DNA of 64,000 bases, taken from positions 6,648,722 to 6,712,721 of the forward strand of contig NC_030859.1 in assembly GCF_000208745.1 (NCBI RefSeq), in the 5' to 3' direction. The first letter of the stretch is position 1. The number at the start of each line of letters is the position of its first letter. The stretch is from Theobroma cacao. Its lineage: Eukaryota; Streptophyta; Magnoliopsida; Malvales; Malvaceae. Both the position numbers and the translations under genes were made by a program. Shown one piece after another: positions 45,471-55,997 of this stretch. The notes beneath the pieces are model-generated. The model ran no database searches. It was given only the letters and a program-made list of their open reading frames with translations, and was not told the origin of the DNA.

Positions 45471-46487
45471 TTGATTTACTCTATGTAATACAAATTATGT
45501 TATTTTTTAAATCCATTCATTTTCTTCAAGGATTTTCTAGAGATAATAACATTATTTCATTTTCTTTGAAACTAAACCTTTGTTTTCCTCAACATCTTTT
45601 ACAAAGGATTTAAAGCCCAATATTTATAAATTGTTTTCCTGGAAATAATTTAATGTTTGTAAACCATTATTCTTATTTCAAAGGCTTAAAAATGGTTTCT
45701 CAACAAAACCTTATAAAATCCTTTTAAATAAGTCTATATCCATTGAGATGATGGTATTGAAGTTTTTGATACGTGAGTATACTTGGCATATAACTTGCAC
45801 CTTGGGATGCTTGATTTTGTTTGGGGATTGAATTCCCAAACTCTTTGAACATTTATTATGGTTGAAAGGAAAACTTTTATATTGTTTGAAATAAATTACT
45901 CATATTTATTTTAAAAGTATATTTGACAAGCACTCTCTCGTTTAGCTTGTTCCCCCTCCCTGTATTTGCTCACGAAGTTATTTAGAACTCACACATGTAA
46001 AATGCATTTGTTTTGCAAAATAGTAGTTGCTTCAGCTTGCTATCTTTTGGAAAAAACTACTTCTATAGTCAGCATTGTTAGGTATTCGATAAGGCATCTA
46101 GTAGGCACCAACCTTTTTGTTTCTAAGTCGTACTCCACTGGCCCTATTTGGTTTAGTCATTTATGTTTGACTATCATCGATAATATTTTGTTATGTCTTG
46201 TATTAAATAGCTTGTATTTTGAAATTGCCACAAGATGACCTGTATATGTTACTTTGATATGTGTTGCTTTCGCATTCTAAGCACGTGAGCATGCAGACTA
46301 ATATGACATATTCCTGTGTGATATAATATGTTCATACGTGTTTCATATATGGTTCCATGGTGATGAGCCCCGTGAGGTAATTTTGAGTATTTGATTTAGT
46401 TGTTGATTTTAGACTTTCATGGGTTAAAAGGATCACTCCTGCCAATACCCTTGCATTGATCATGGCCCCCAATTTTGGGTTATGACA

Positions 46488-47220
46488 CAACAGCATCAAT
46501 AGTAATTCCAACTTTCCCACTCAACCCATTGTAGAATATTTGAACTTGGAGCCACTTCAGAAGACCATGATGAGGGCAACTTCTTAGTAAGTCCTTGTAT
46601 CTCTCCCAAGCCTTGTACAATGATTCAAAATCAAACTGTGTGAATGATGCAATATCATTCCTCATTTTCGCTATCTTGGCTAGAGGGAAGAACTTAGCTA
46701 AGAACTTCTTAGCAAAGTCATCCCTAGTCGTAATGCAGCCTATAAGAAATGAGTTTAACCATATCTTTGCCTTGTACCGCAATGAGAAAAGGAAAAGTCA
46801 TAGTCTGATGGCATCATTGGTCACTCCATTATGCTTGAAGGAATCACAGATCTCCAGGAAATTAGAATCGTCATTCGATTAACCCCCAAATTAGATTGAA
46901 GTCTGGATCATTTAGATGATGGTTGACTTCATCTCGAAATTGTTGGCTTGAATAGCCAGCCTTCTAATGCTTAAGTGAAGCCCTTGTACTAACAGAACAA
47001 CATAATCTCTTAACGACCAATTTTCTTCCATTACTCGCTCTTGGACTTGCTGCTCTCTTTGCTGTTTAGCTATTGTAGCAATATGAGTAGAATTTTCCAA
47101 ATTTTCCCTACAACGTCTTCTAAATGTCCTCTTAATCTTTGGATCACGAGAAATAATCTTCAAGCTTCTTCTTATACACTGACCAAAAGCACCTAAAAAA
47201 TAACAAAAGAGAAACATGAA
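46488..47220 (-). pseudogene. Athila gag, N-terminal and central part
   Basis: High to low: DPKIKRTFRRRCRENLEN (the gag start), AIQANNFEMKSTII, then KAKIWLNSFLIGCITTRDDF, AKKFLAKFFPLAKIAKMRND, IASFTQFDFESLYKAWERYK and DLLRSCPHHGLLKWLQVQIF. The last block is the retrotransposon-gag core, very characteristic of Athila. The two open frames (47217-46912 and 46782-46480) are joined by a frame change. LTR-D2 follows at IDAV. Confidence 0.9.
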
Positions 47221-47270
47221 TTAAGACTAATTTGTTTGGTATTAACATTAGCAAAAATAAAGAATGCAAT

Positions 47271-47288
47271 TCCCTGACAACAATGCCA
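47271..47288 (-). promoter_or_regulatory. Primer-binding site of the Athila element (tRNA-Asp type)
   Basis: The - strand reads TGGCATTGTTGTCAGGGA, close to the TGGCGCCGTTGCCGGGGA site used by Athila/Tat/Ogre elements. The differences are mostly C-to-T or G-to-A, the pattern expected from decay of methylated cytosines. It lies six bases inside the LTR end. Confidence 0.87.
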
Positions 47289-47294
47289 AAAACT

Positions 47295-48952
47295 TGTTGT
47301 CGGTTTAATACACGCAAGTTTACGCATCGAACAAGTAGTATAAAAGTAAGTTGAGTATCATATCCCATAGAGAATTGCTCTTAAATTCTTGCTAAGTACT
47401 AAAATTATTCCAAATTAATCTTATCCAAGTGAACCAAGTTTTTGTAAATTGATTAAAAGCAAAGTTTAATTAACAATAATAAACTAAGGAATGGATGACA
47501 AAAGTTGCTAAAAAAAATGTTTGATTAATGTCTAGGACTATGGAATCCCTTAACATTTTAATTAAAAATAACCTCTTTCGTTTTACTTAAATCACTGAGT
47601 TGAATTGTTAGCTTAGAAACCACAAATATCTACATGTCTTTGTCGTGGTGCTTGTAGAAATACCTATTTTAATTATTCACTATATATCTATGTGAATTAA
47701 TTAAAGGAAGGTTCATTATGTTTATGTTATATTTTTTACTACACATGGCACTTAGGTATATTTCTATCCTAAATGCTAATCAATTAACCTAATCTCTAGG
47801 CTAAATGAACACATGTTATTCAAACCTTTGGTCTATTATAAATTCCCTTCATCAAGTTGCATTTAGAGATCCATATTAATCCATCATGTTGATCAGGCAA
47901 AATGGAAACAATAATCATTAATTCGCAATAGACAATTTTATCCCCAATAATATTAAGCAAACAAGTGATAAAATCCAAGTTACATGCTAAGATCAACCAC
48001 AATCCTAGAAAAAACTATTTAGCTTATCATTTCTATAGCAAACAACATTTCCTAAAGAAGATAATTCATATCTACAGCAAAAGAAAGAGAGAAAAAACTA
48101 AACTAGAGTGAGAAACAATTCTCTATCTATTTTTGTATCTTCAATTATCTTGTTTTCTTCTCATTTTTCTCTTGTGCAAAAAGTTCTTTCTTTCTCTAAA
48201 AAGTTGCCACTCTCTCTACTTTTTCTCTACTGAAATGTCTTATTTATACTCTCTTCAAAAGCCTTAAAAATAAACATCTCATCATTTGTAAAAATAAAAG
48301 ATCCTGTGTTGGCACTGTGGTGCATTCCTCTCGAATACTTGTATATGCATATGGGGCAATAAGGCATCGCGACGCTAGGTGGTTGGCGCCTAGGCACCTT
48401 GCTCTCTAGTTTTTGTATGGGAACTGCAGGCATCCTTGGCACCACGGCCTTAGAGTCCTTGAGGCCACAACACTAGTCCTTTTAAGCTGCCTTGTGCAGA
48501 ACTGTAGCAATCCAACTACTTCCAACATGATTTTCATCATGATATGATTAGAACTGTATGCAATGGGATAAACATAAAAGCTTTATCCCTTCCTCTTATC
48601 TTTCCAGTGGTTCAAGAATCATATTGATTGGACTTTTGTAGTATGAGTTATGCTCAAGATACTGTAGCATGTTCAATGAGAGTCTGCAGCTAGCCATCCT
48701 TGCATGGTTCATCATATATTAAGCTTTATATACTTAAGAACCTTCAAAAACAAAGAACTGAATCAGTGATGGCTCAAATTAGGACTTTTAACATGAAATC
48801 AAACCAAATTACTTGAATTAAAATAATTTAACATGCTTTAAACTTATTAACGAATGACATAAAAACTAATTAAAACAAACTTAAAAACAAGTGCACTTAG
48901 CTAAATTCATGCCCAAAAATGTGCAACAAAAATCTATATAATAGAGTTATCA
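47295..48952 (-). repeat. Athila 5' LTR (1658 bp)
   Basis: Starts TGATAACTCTATTATATAG (48952, - strand) and ends ACCGACAACA (47295). It aligns throughout with 2483-2608 plus 14539-16040, with scattered substitutions and a short insertion near 48320-48360. It is uninterrupted, which confirms the site where LTR-B1 entered the other LTR. CATTA follows at 48953-48957. Confidence 0.92.
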
Positions 48953-48957
48953 CATTA

Positions 48958-49068
48958 CCTTAATTATTAAATATGAAAGACAATTACAATAAAGACACAA
49001 GCTTGGGAAATGTTATAAAGTATCTTTATGGTAAAGATGGACAAAGGAGAAACTAAAGTGTCATAGCC
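48958..49068 (+). mobile_element. Host-stretch copia remnant (segment 2)
   Basis: 111 bases between the Athila TSD and the LTR-F insertion. They join 2477 on the left and 51646 on the right when the insertions are removed. No motif of its own. Confidence 0.4.
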
Positions 49069-49751
49069 CAATTTCCTGGCCATGACCAGCGCATGGGCCC
49101 AATGGGTATAGCCCACTAAGCCCAAGCAAGCCTTTTTTTATATGATCCTATTCATCATTCTATCTATAACTTTAAATGCCATATTTTGTAATGCTCAAGT
49201 ATAATTATCTCAACAATATAACATCACAACCAACTACTTACATTTATATCATCCAAAATAATATCACCCATTGCCAACTCATAGTGGCAACGTTAATCAA
49301 AATAAACTTATATTGTTTATGACATGTATTTTAGTGATTTACATCATCTGTATGTATATAAAGGCAAAAAGACTCATTGACTTCCAGCAGAGTGACCTTG
49401 GGTGAATGCAGAGCTACTAAATGCCATGGTACCTACCAAAAAGATGGATATACGTGGACACCTCAACCTAGGTCCCAACTACCTCCAAATTTGAAAACAT
49501 GAAGTTGAAAAGAGTGAGTATAAACCTAATGAGTGAACATAAAAAGGGAACAAGCATCAATATGGAAAGTTTTAGAAAACATGATGGACTTATGTTGAAA
49601 ACAATGCAATTTAGCTTAATTTCTTGTTAAAAACCCCTCAATTCAACCCTTGATTATTTAGTGCCTTAGTATTGAAAGATCATAATCAACAATGAAGTTA
49701 AAGAGTGAAAACTACGGTAGAGTCCAAGCAAGGCAAGCATGGTAAAGTGAA

Positions 49752-49986
49752 TCTCGCTACAGCGAAAAGGCATTCTCACTACAGCGAAATTCGAGCAAAA
49801 TTTTGAACCAACCACTCGAGAGTTTTTCGCTGTAGCGAAAACCCGAGCAAGTATTTTACCCAACCACCCGAAAGTTTCTTGCTACAGCAAGAATGCATTT
49901 TCACTACAGCAAAAATCTGAGCTAGTCAAGCCCTTAGCACCCGAGAGTTTCTCGCTGTAGTGAGAATGAATTTCGCTGTAGCGAAA
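49752..49986. repeat. Palindrome cluster TTTCGCTGTAGCGAAA in LTR-F
   Basis: Seven or more copies in 235 bases. Two are exact TTTCGCTGTAGCGAAA (49825-49840 and 49971-49986): 7-bp arms around a 2-base centre. Others are TCTCGCTACAGCGAAAA (49752) and CTTGCTACAGCAAG (near 49879). In several variants a change in one arm is matched in the other (CTTGCT with AGCAAG, CTCGCTGTAG with TGAGAA less well). Decayed copies continue to about 50058. Confidence 0.85.
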
Positions 49987-50185
49987 ATCCAGACAATTAA
50001 GTTAGAAGAATTCTTGTCATAATGAAAATCCATTTTTTTACTGTAATGAAAATCAATTTGAACGTATTTAACAATTTTTAACATTTAACATTCAATACAA
50101 TCACATTTTATTTTCGTAACCTTTATATAACATATATAAACATATATACAACTATCGGCATCACCCCAGCTCTCCCCCAACTCAT

Positions 50186-50353
50186 GTGCACTTCCACACA
50201 GCACATTACAATATCATCATTAGGTGCACTCCCACACCATACCTCACCATCACCGTCACGTGCTCTCCCACACCGCACATGGCATATATCATCGATGTGT
50301 GCTCTCCCACACCGCACACTACCGGCATTGTCATGTGCACTCCCACACCGCAT
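50186..50353 (+). repeat. Five ~37-bp direct repeats in LTR-F
   Basis: The core GTGCWCTCCCACACCGCAC or a variant starts at 50186, 50224, 50260, 50299 and 50335 (steps of 38, 36, 39 and 36). The intervening 17-20 bases vary but often contain ATCATC or CATTGTCA. The open frames across this block arise from the repeat. Confidence 0.9.
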
Positions 50354-50960
50354 ACGCATGGTTATAATTATCACATAACATTATCATTCAAGGCATAACA
50401 TACATATCATCATAATAGAGGAACACATGAATTCATCACACTACACATTTCACATCATAAAAATGTTTCATCAAGGGCTTATTCCCATGCATATTTAGAG
50501 AAAAGTTCAATAAAATATTTCAAATGATTCAACCAAATACATATGCATTTATCCCAAAACATTTTAATGCAAGTTCACTCACTTGTCTTTGTTAGTTCTT
50601 TAATCAACTCCAACTTCCACTAATGCTCCAAGTGGAGATGTGGGGTCTCGTGAGAACCTATCACACACAATAGCATCATACCAACTCAATTGACATGAAT
50701 ATTATTCCAAAAGTTGTTTTCTAAATCAAGTTTTACTAGTTATTCCTAACTAGCTTCCAATTACCATTTGACTAGTCATTACTTTGCACTACTTTAGCCT
50801 CACTAGAAATAAATAAATAACCTTCAACAATAAGACAATCCACAATTCTAACCATTGGCCATTCATCAAGAACTTAAAAATCAACCCTAACTCACTACTT
50901 ACCTTGGTGATTTTGTAGTTGAATTCCTTTTCAAGAGTTTGTCAAACTATTATGGAAAGT

Positions 50961-50988
50961 CTCTTTCTTTCTCTCTCTCTCTCTCTCT
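50961..50988. repeat. (CT)n microsatellite
   Basis: CTTTCTTT followed by about ten CT units. It lies just upstream of the leader region of LTR-F and is GA-rich on the LTR's strand. Confidence 0.9.
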
Positions 50989-51645
50989 AAAATGTCCAAC
51001 TAGTGAGACAAAGTATTGAGGAAAGACTTTTGAGGGTTCTTGAGATGTAAAAGTGAGAGAGCACAAAGAATCCTATGAAAAAGTGTGCCAAAGCATAAGA
51101 ATTGCAGTTACTTTGAGAAAGTTATGGAGGTTTCAAGGGATGGCTTTCATGGAAGATGAAAAACGTTTAATGAGGAAGAAGGATGGGAAGAAGAAAAAGA
51201 AGCTGTTGGAAGTGAGGAGAAAGGGTTGGAAAAATTTGATATTTATCCTAAAGTTAACTAAAGTTTCACTTATTTACAAAAATGCCATTGCATAGTTGAC
51301 TTTGCCTTCTTCTTCCCTTTGGCTCAAACTATTTACTCTTTTGACATTGAGAAAAGGTCCACAATAGATTAAAGGAACTCAAGTTCATGAAAACTTAAAA
51401 ATTTAGACCTGAGACACAAAATGACCATTTTACCCCTACCGTGAAAATTATAATTATTTCTATTTTTTCATTTATTTCATTATTATATGCATCATTCATT
51501 TATTCCTTAGGTCTACTTAGACCTTAATAATATTAGAAAAACTCACTTCTAGGAGCTCACCAAAGAAATGATAGAACTACCCTTAACCCGCGTCATTGTC
51601 TCTACCTCCGCTACACGTCTCTAAAAGTCGAGGTTTCACATAAAG

Positions 51646-52417
51646 ATGTTTCCTTGACAAACTTAAAGAAGAAGAAACTTATAAAATTTTTTGCTTTAAC
51701 CAAGTTTATGATTGAGCTATCAGTCGTTACTATTGTACCAACATCATAAGTATTTAGTACTATATGTGGAATGCATTTAAGTAATGACTAAAGCACTAAA
51801 CAATAGTAGTAAATCAATGCTCAATATAAATGTCAAGAAAAACTTATATTAGATAATCACATATGATCTCAATTATGGCATTGTAGTCTTGGTCATTAAA
51901 GTAAGAATTAAAGTATGAAGATAATTAGATCTTTTTGATTTGGAATCACAATGGAGCTAGTAGTTCTTATCTACATGACTAAATCACTTTTTGTGTATAA
52001 ATGAATAACTTGGTATGTTTTAAAGGTCTTATACATATAGATGTATATGAACCATTAAACATAAAATGTTGTAGTAAATATTCCTATTGCATTAATTTTA
52101 AACAAGACCAAATTAATTTTTTGTCTTGTATACTCAAAGAAATACAATTTGGATAGTTTGAAATGTTCACAGAATTCAAATATAAGATCATATGAACTAT
52201 TTAGTATAAAGTACTCTTATTAAGATGTGATCTTAGTGAATATTACTCTTACTTGTAGTTAATTCATTGATCAAGGATGAATATAGATTCATAATAGATG
52301 CAATGTTCTTATCAATAGAAAATAAAGATGTTTGTTCAAAGAAGAAAGCCAATTCATGTAGAGATATGATTCGATCCACATTTCTTTAATACTTAAGGAC
52401 CATAATGACATTCCTAA
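51646..52417 (+). pseudogene. Ty1/copia integrase remnant (segment 3)
   Basis: Reading + from about 52028: LIHIDVYEPLNIK, then YSYCINF, FEMFTEFKYK and LLRCDLSEYY. These align with the copia integrase pattern LIHTDVCGPLN, YFITFTDD, FEMFKEFKAE, LRSDRGGEYL. Just before, MTKSLF-like residues near 51980 fit the end of the zinc motif region (KMTKAPF). The catalytic Asp of IHTD is kept; most others are lost. Very decayed, with many stops. It is the clearest evidence that this host stretch is copia. LTR-A3 interrupts it at CCTAA. Confidence 0.65.
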
Positions 52418-55131
52418 TGTCACGACCCGGAACTTCCATCGAGCCCGTGACAACCGCCGCGAAGCCTCGACAGACATTCTTTCCCCGAATACCTTTCGAG
52501 ACCTCGCAAGGCTTTTGTACTAGTTTTTCCATTCCTCTTTCTTTTTCTTTTTTTTATAATAAAATAAAATAAAAATATTAATTAAAATAATCTATTTTAA
52601 TGTAAAACAATATATATATATTTTTGAAACATCAAAAATTAATTTTCTGCACATAAAAATAAAATAAATTTATACATATTGTAATATAGAAAACTAGAGT
52701 ATGCAATTTAAATTACAATGACATGTAGGCCCCCAAATAACTAAGAAGGTTTAATTCTATAACCTTGCTTTCTAGGATGCAACTCCGAAATTTACTTCTC
52801 GATGCAATTGACAATCTATTACCTATTCTGAGCTTGAAAAATGTATAGGAAGAAGGGGTGAGATTATAAAATCCCAGTGAGTATATAGACATCATCAAAA
52901 TAATCTAAAGTCGAGTAATAGGAGACAATTAAAATAATTAATCCCAACCCATATAAATGGATTTCATCCAATTACTCAACATGGCTTATGTACATTTCAA
53001 AAACTTGGTCCTTGCCAAAAATCCATTCTCAGGGATACCCCGCGAAGGCATCTTACCGAGACCACCAAAGCTGTTTATTGTCACACATACAAACACATTT
53101 CACCTCTAACAACACAATCGTTCCTCGGCGTTGGCTGAGTCCTAGTTTCACGTGGTGGCCAGCGTGAAGTGTACTCAAATCCTACCTCGGGAGTTATCCT
53201 ACGCGCCTCTCCAATCAAGGTAAGCCCAATAATTGGGAACCATGCCCCTCTAATTAGGCTGGCCCACGGAACCCCCATCACTACAGTGCCCACTTTATAA
53301 TCCACCAACCAATAAAATCACAATAGTATGACATGGCTCACTTAACACATTCAAGGCAAATCAAAGCAGTTCACATATTCTTTAAATCATAAAAATAACT
53401 AGTCATACCCACATTTATCATAAGCCATTTAATGTAAAATCATGGATAAACAACACAATCATAGTATAGGTCTCCAATTACTCTATTTTTGAAATCATTA
53501 TTAAATTTTCAAAAATTTTATAAAATTATTTTATAAAATCTCATTTTCCCATAAAACACAATAATTTTCCAATTAAACCATTTTTTCATAAAATCACACA
53601 ATTAAATAAATCTACTCTAGATAATTAAGACGATAGTAAGTTTACTCACTGTACTAGGAGTAGATATACTCCTATTCTCGGTCCTCGGGTGTAGTCTTTT
53701 ACCCGTATCAGATAGCTCACCACCTATCCACAATACATGACACAAAAAATTCAATAATTTGTGTCAAATCAATATATATTATTTCAGGCTCTTATCCATG
53801 CGTATGCACTAGATAGGGTGTGAAATGTTTGGACAATCGCTTAATCACAGTGTCCGACCTAACTCGCCTATACACGGTGTAAATTTCTAAAATCTCCAAT
53901 TCAACTCCAATTCCATCCATTTCAATTTCAATTATCCAATTATATCCACAATACCTCAATGACTGTGAATGTGGTCCAATTTATCAGTTCGGACCACAAA
54001 TTACGCTTTTACCCCTAGTGGGTAAAAATTTCAATTTTTTTGCACCAAAAATTCCCATTTAATTTCCAACCTCATAATTCATCATTTTTCCATCTAATTC
54101 TCTTAAAATAAAGTCAACCTCATCCTCACACACCATTGGCTAGATTCGGCCTAGAGAAATTCATGGAGAAAATGAATATTTTTCTTGTTGTTTTACTCAT
54201 AAACATGCTAAACTAACACTAAACACTAACATAGTTCAAAATCAAATTAATCTAACAACTTTCTCTCTCTAAACCCATATGATCAGATTTGAATCCATCA
54301 TCAAAACACATAATTTAACCATGGAAAATAAGGAGAAATGCATGGAAATGATAAATCTTAAGCTAAGCTTGAAAAATCATACCTTTAAACACTTGATTCC
54401 TTGAAAAATCACACTTTTTCTTTGAATTTTCTCACTCTAGGGTTTGTTCTTATTTCTCTCTCTCTCCTGCTGGTTTTGGCTGACCCTCCCAATGAAGAAT
54501 TCTGGAATTTTCAAGCCTTTTAATAGGCTTAATAAAATATTATTATTTTATTTACCTTTTGAATATTTTATTATTTTATTTTTTTCTAGTCATCTTTTTT
54601 ACTTTCTTTTTCTACCACTCAATCCTCTTCACTTATCCATGTCTTCCATGAAATTTCTAGACTTTTCCAAAGTTTTGGTGAAGTAAATTTTTAAAAATTA
54701 CACTTTTGCCCTCGTAAAGTGAAAAATTACATTTTTACCCCAAAAACTAAAAAATTGCCCATAGACATATTTTTCATCCCTTATACTCATACCATTCTCC
54801 AATTTGTCAAATGTGATCTAAATTCTCTCAAAATCTCAAATTTTGTCCGCGGGTGGAAAAATTACGATTTTGCCCCTAGATAGTGAAAATTTCGATTTGA
54901 CTCCGAATTGATCCTCGAACTCCGAATTACCATTTTGAGTCATCCCTAAACTGTGAAACTCTTAATTTCACCTTAAAATTCCTATTTGAACTAGTTCAAG
55001 GCTTAATCGATTCAACGGTACCATTAGGGGCAATATCGTCTTTTAATAATTTTTCAAACTTTCTAAATATACAAACATTCTATTGAGCATGTGAATGACA
55101 TTATAATTATTTTACAAAGCAGGGTTTGACA
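52418..55131 (-). mobile_element. Solo LTR, family A (A3)
   Basis: On the + strand it starts TGTCACGACCCGG and ends AGGGTTTGACA (2714 bp). A perfect CCTAA TSD lies at 52413-52417 and 55132-55136. It is the inverse of A2, A4 and A5, and its last 440 bases match A1 at 1-576. It shows the family landmarks on the - strand: the ATTTTGCC-type tracts, a CCTAGAGTGAGAAAATTC leader, and the TGGTGGGTTATAAAGTGGGC block. No coding domain. Confidence 0.9.
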
Positions 55132-55136
55132 CCTAA

Positions 55137-55997
55137 ATATCAAGGTTCTTAGCATACATTGAGATGTATGTATACAACTTCATGGAATATTTAAAATAGT
55201 TTGAATATTACTCTCATAGAGGATCTAAGATTTAATGGGAGCATGATGACACTTAGAAAAGAGTTTCTCTAGTATCACTTTTTTACATTGGAATCTAACA
55301 TTTAAGATTTTGCATAAAGATGCATAATTAATATACTTCAATGTATAGGAACTCCATGGATTTGGTAAGACACATTGAAGATGTGTTATTCATATTAGAT
55401 GAATCCACTAAATATTACTTTGTCATTGGAGTTATACATTTCATTTTGTCAAAAGGAGTCCAAATGTGTTGGATTTAAAAGAACGTACAAGTGTATTTGT
55501 CTCATACACATAACGAGGTTAGTGGGAGTGAATCTAATCCTTTGGTAATACAATTGCATGGGATGCAATGTGTATACAAAGAAACTGCCAAAATCTAAAA
55601 GGAATAAGTGGCATAACACAAAGTAACTTATACGTATGATGCATATAGCATAGTCTAATTAGAATGGTTCCACGGTATAAAAAGGACTACATATGTATAT
55701 AATGTCATATACATCCTACTGCAAAAAGGTTTTAATATGAGGATATTTAGATCATTAGTTCTCGAAACTAATAAAAGGTTCTAAACATTGTTAATGTAAC
55801 AATGGAGCTAACATACAAGAACCCAGGTCTCATTAGATCTAAGTATAGTTATATGACAAGATGATCAAGATCATCTATGGTGGATAAAACGATTGACCAT
55901 GCTAAATGCCATAAGCAAGTCTCTATAGAGACACAATTGCTAGATGTATTGGATCTAGATATTATGAGCTAATGATTGGCTTGGTTCTAGTGGGAGA
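55137..55997 (+). pseudogene. Ty1/copia RNase H end and polypurine tract
   Basis: Near 55801-55850 the + strand reads CNNGANIQEPRSH (55816-55833 encodes QEPRSH) and then SKYS, matching the copia RNase H block CDNNGAIAQAKEPRSHQKSKHI. The end CTAGTGGGAGA (55987-55997) is the usual copia polypurine tract directly before the LTR start. Upstream bases are too decayed to assign, and less DNA is present than a full reverse transcriptase needs, so an internal deletion is likely. Confidence 0.72.

Larger units (their letters stand above)
43536..46487 (+). mobile_element. Solo LTR, family D (D2), inside Athila gag
   Basis: Starts TGTGAAACTTGTAGC and ends TTTTGGGTTATGACA (2952 bp). Flanks are CAACG (43531-43535) and CAACA (46488-46492), a TSD with one difference. 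Removing the LTR restores the gag frame IDAV-AGEALV. It has inverted-repeat motifs near 43801-43945, a splice donor (AAAGGTAAGG, GT at 44109), a degenerate TTTGG-rich tandem stretch at 45240-45470, and no coding domain. Confidence 0.86.
2483..48952 (-). mobile_element. Athila-type Ty3 retrotransposon, complete but split by seven insertions
   Basis: Both LTRs are present (3' LTR 2483-16040 with an insertion, 5' LTR 47295-48952). They end TGATAACTCTAT and ACCGACAACA on the - strand and are flanked by a perfect 5-bp TSD, CATTA, at 2478-2482 and 48953-48957. Next to the 5' LTR is a primer site of the tRNA-Asp type used by Athila/Tat elements. Next to the 3' LTR is a polypurine tract. The order on the - strand is gag, protease, reverse transcriptase, RNase H, integrase, then an env-position ORF. 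Subtracting the insertions leaves about 10.9 kb, a normal Athila size. All coding parts are broken. Because each insertion interrupts recognisable Athila sequence, this element fixes the relative order of events. Confidence 0.9.
49069..51640 (-). mobile_element. Solo LTR, family F
   Basis: 2572 bp. On the - strand it starts TGTGAAACCTCGAC (51640) and ends AATTGGGCTATGACA (49069), with a perfect TAAAG TSD (49064-49068 and 51641-51645). The ends resemble family D (TGTGAAACC and GGGTTATGACA), so D and F are probably related. It has a CT microsatellite, a splice donor on the - strand (CCAAGGTAAGTAG, GT at 50902-50901), tandem repeats at 50186-50353 and a palindrome cluster at 49752-49986. No coding domain. 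Confidence 0.87.

Noticed and set aside
50186..50353. CRISPR-like array (regular repeats with spacers)
   Set aside because: The sequence is plant nuclear DNA inside an LTR, repeats are imperfect, spacers are related to each other, and there is no cas gene.
50184..50398. Overlapping open frames with HRTLP or TPTPH repeats
   Set aside because: They arise from the five ~37-bp repeats of LTR-F; three frames are open at once.
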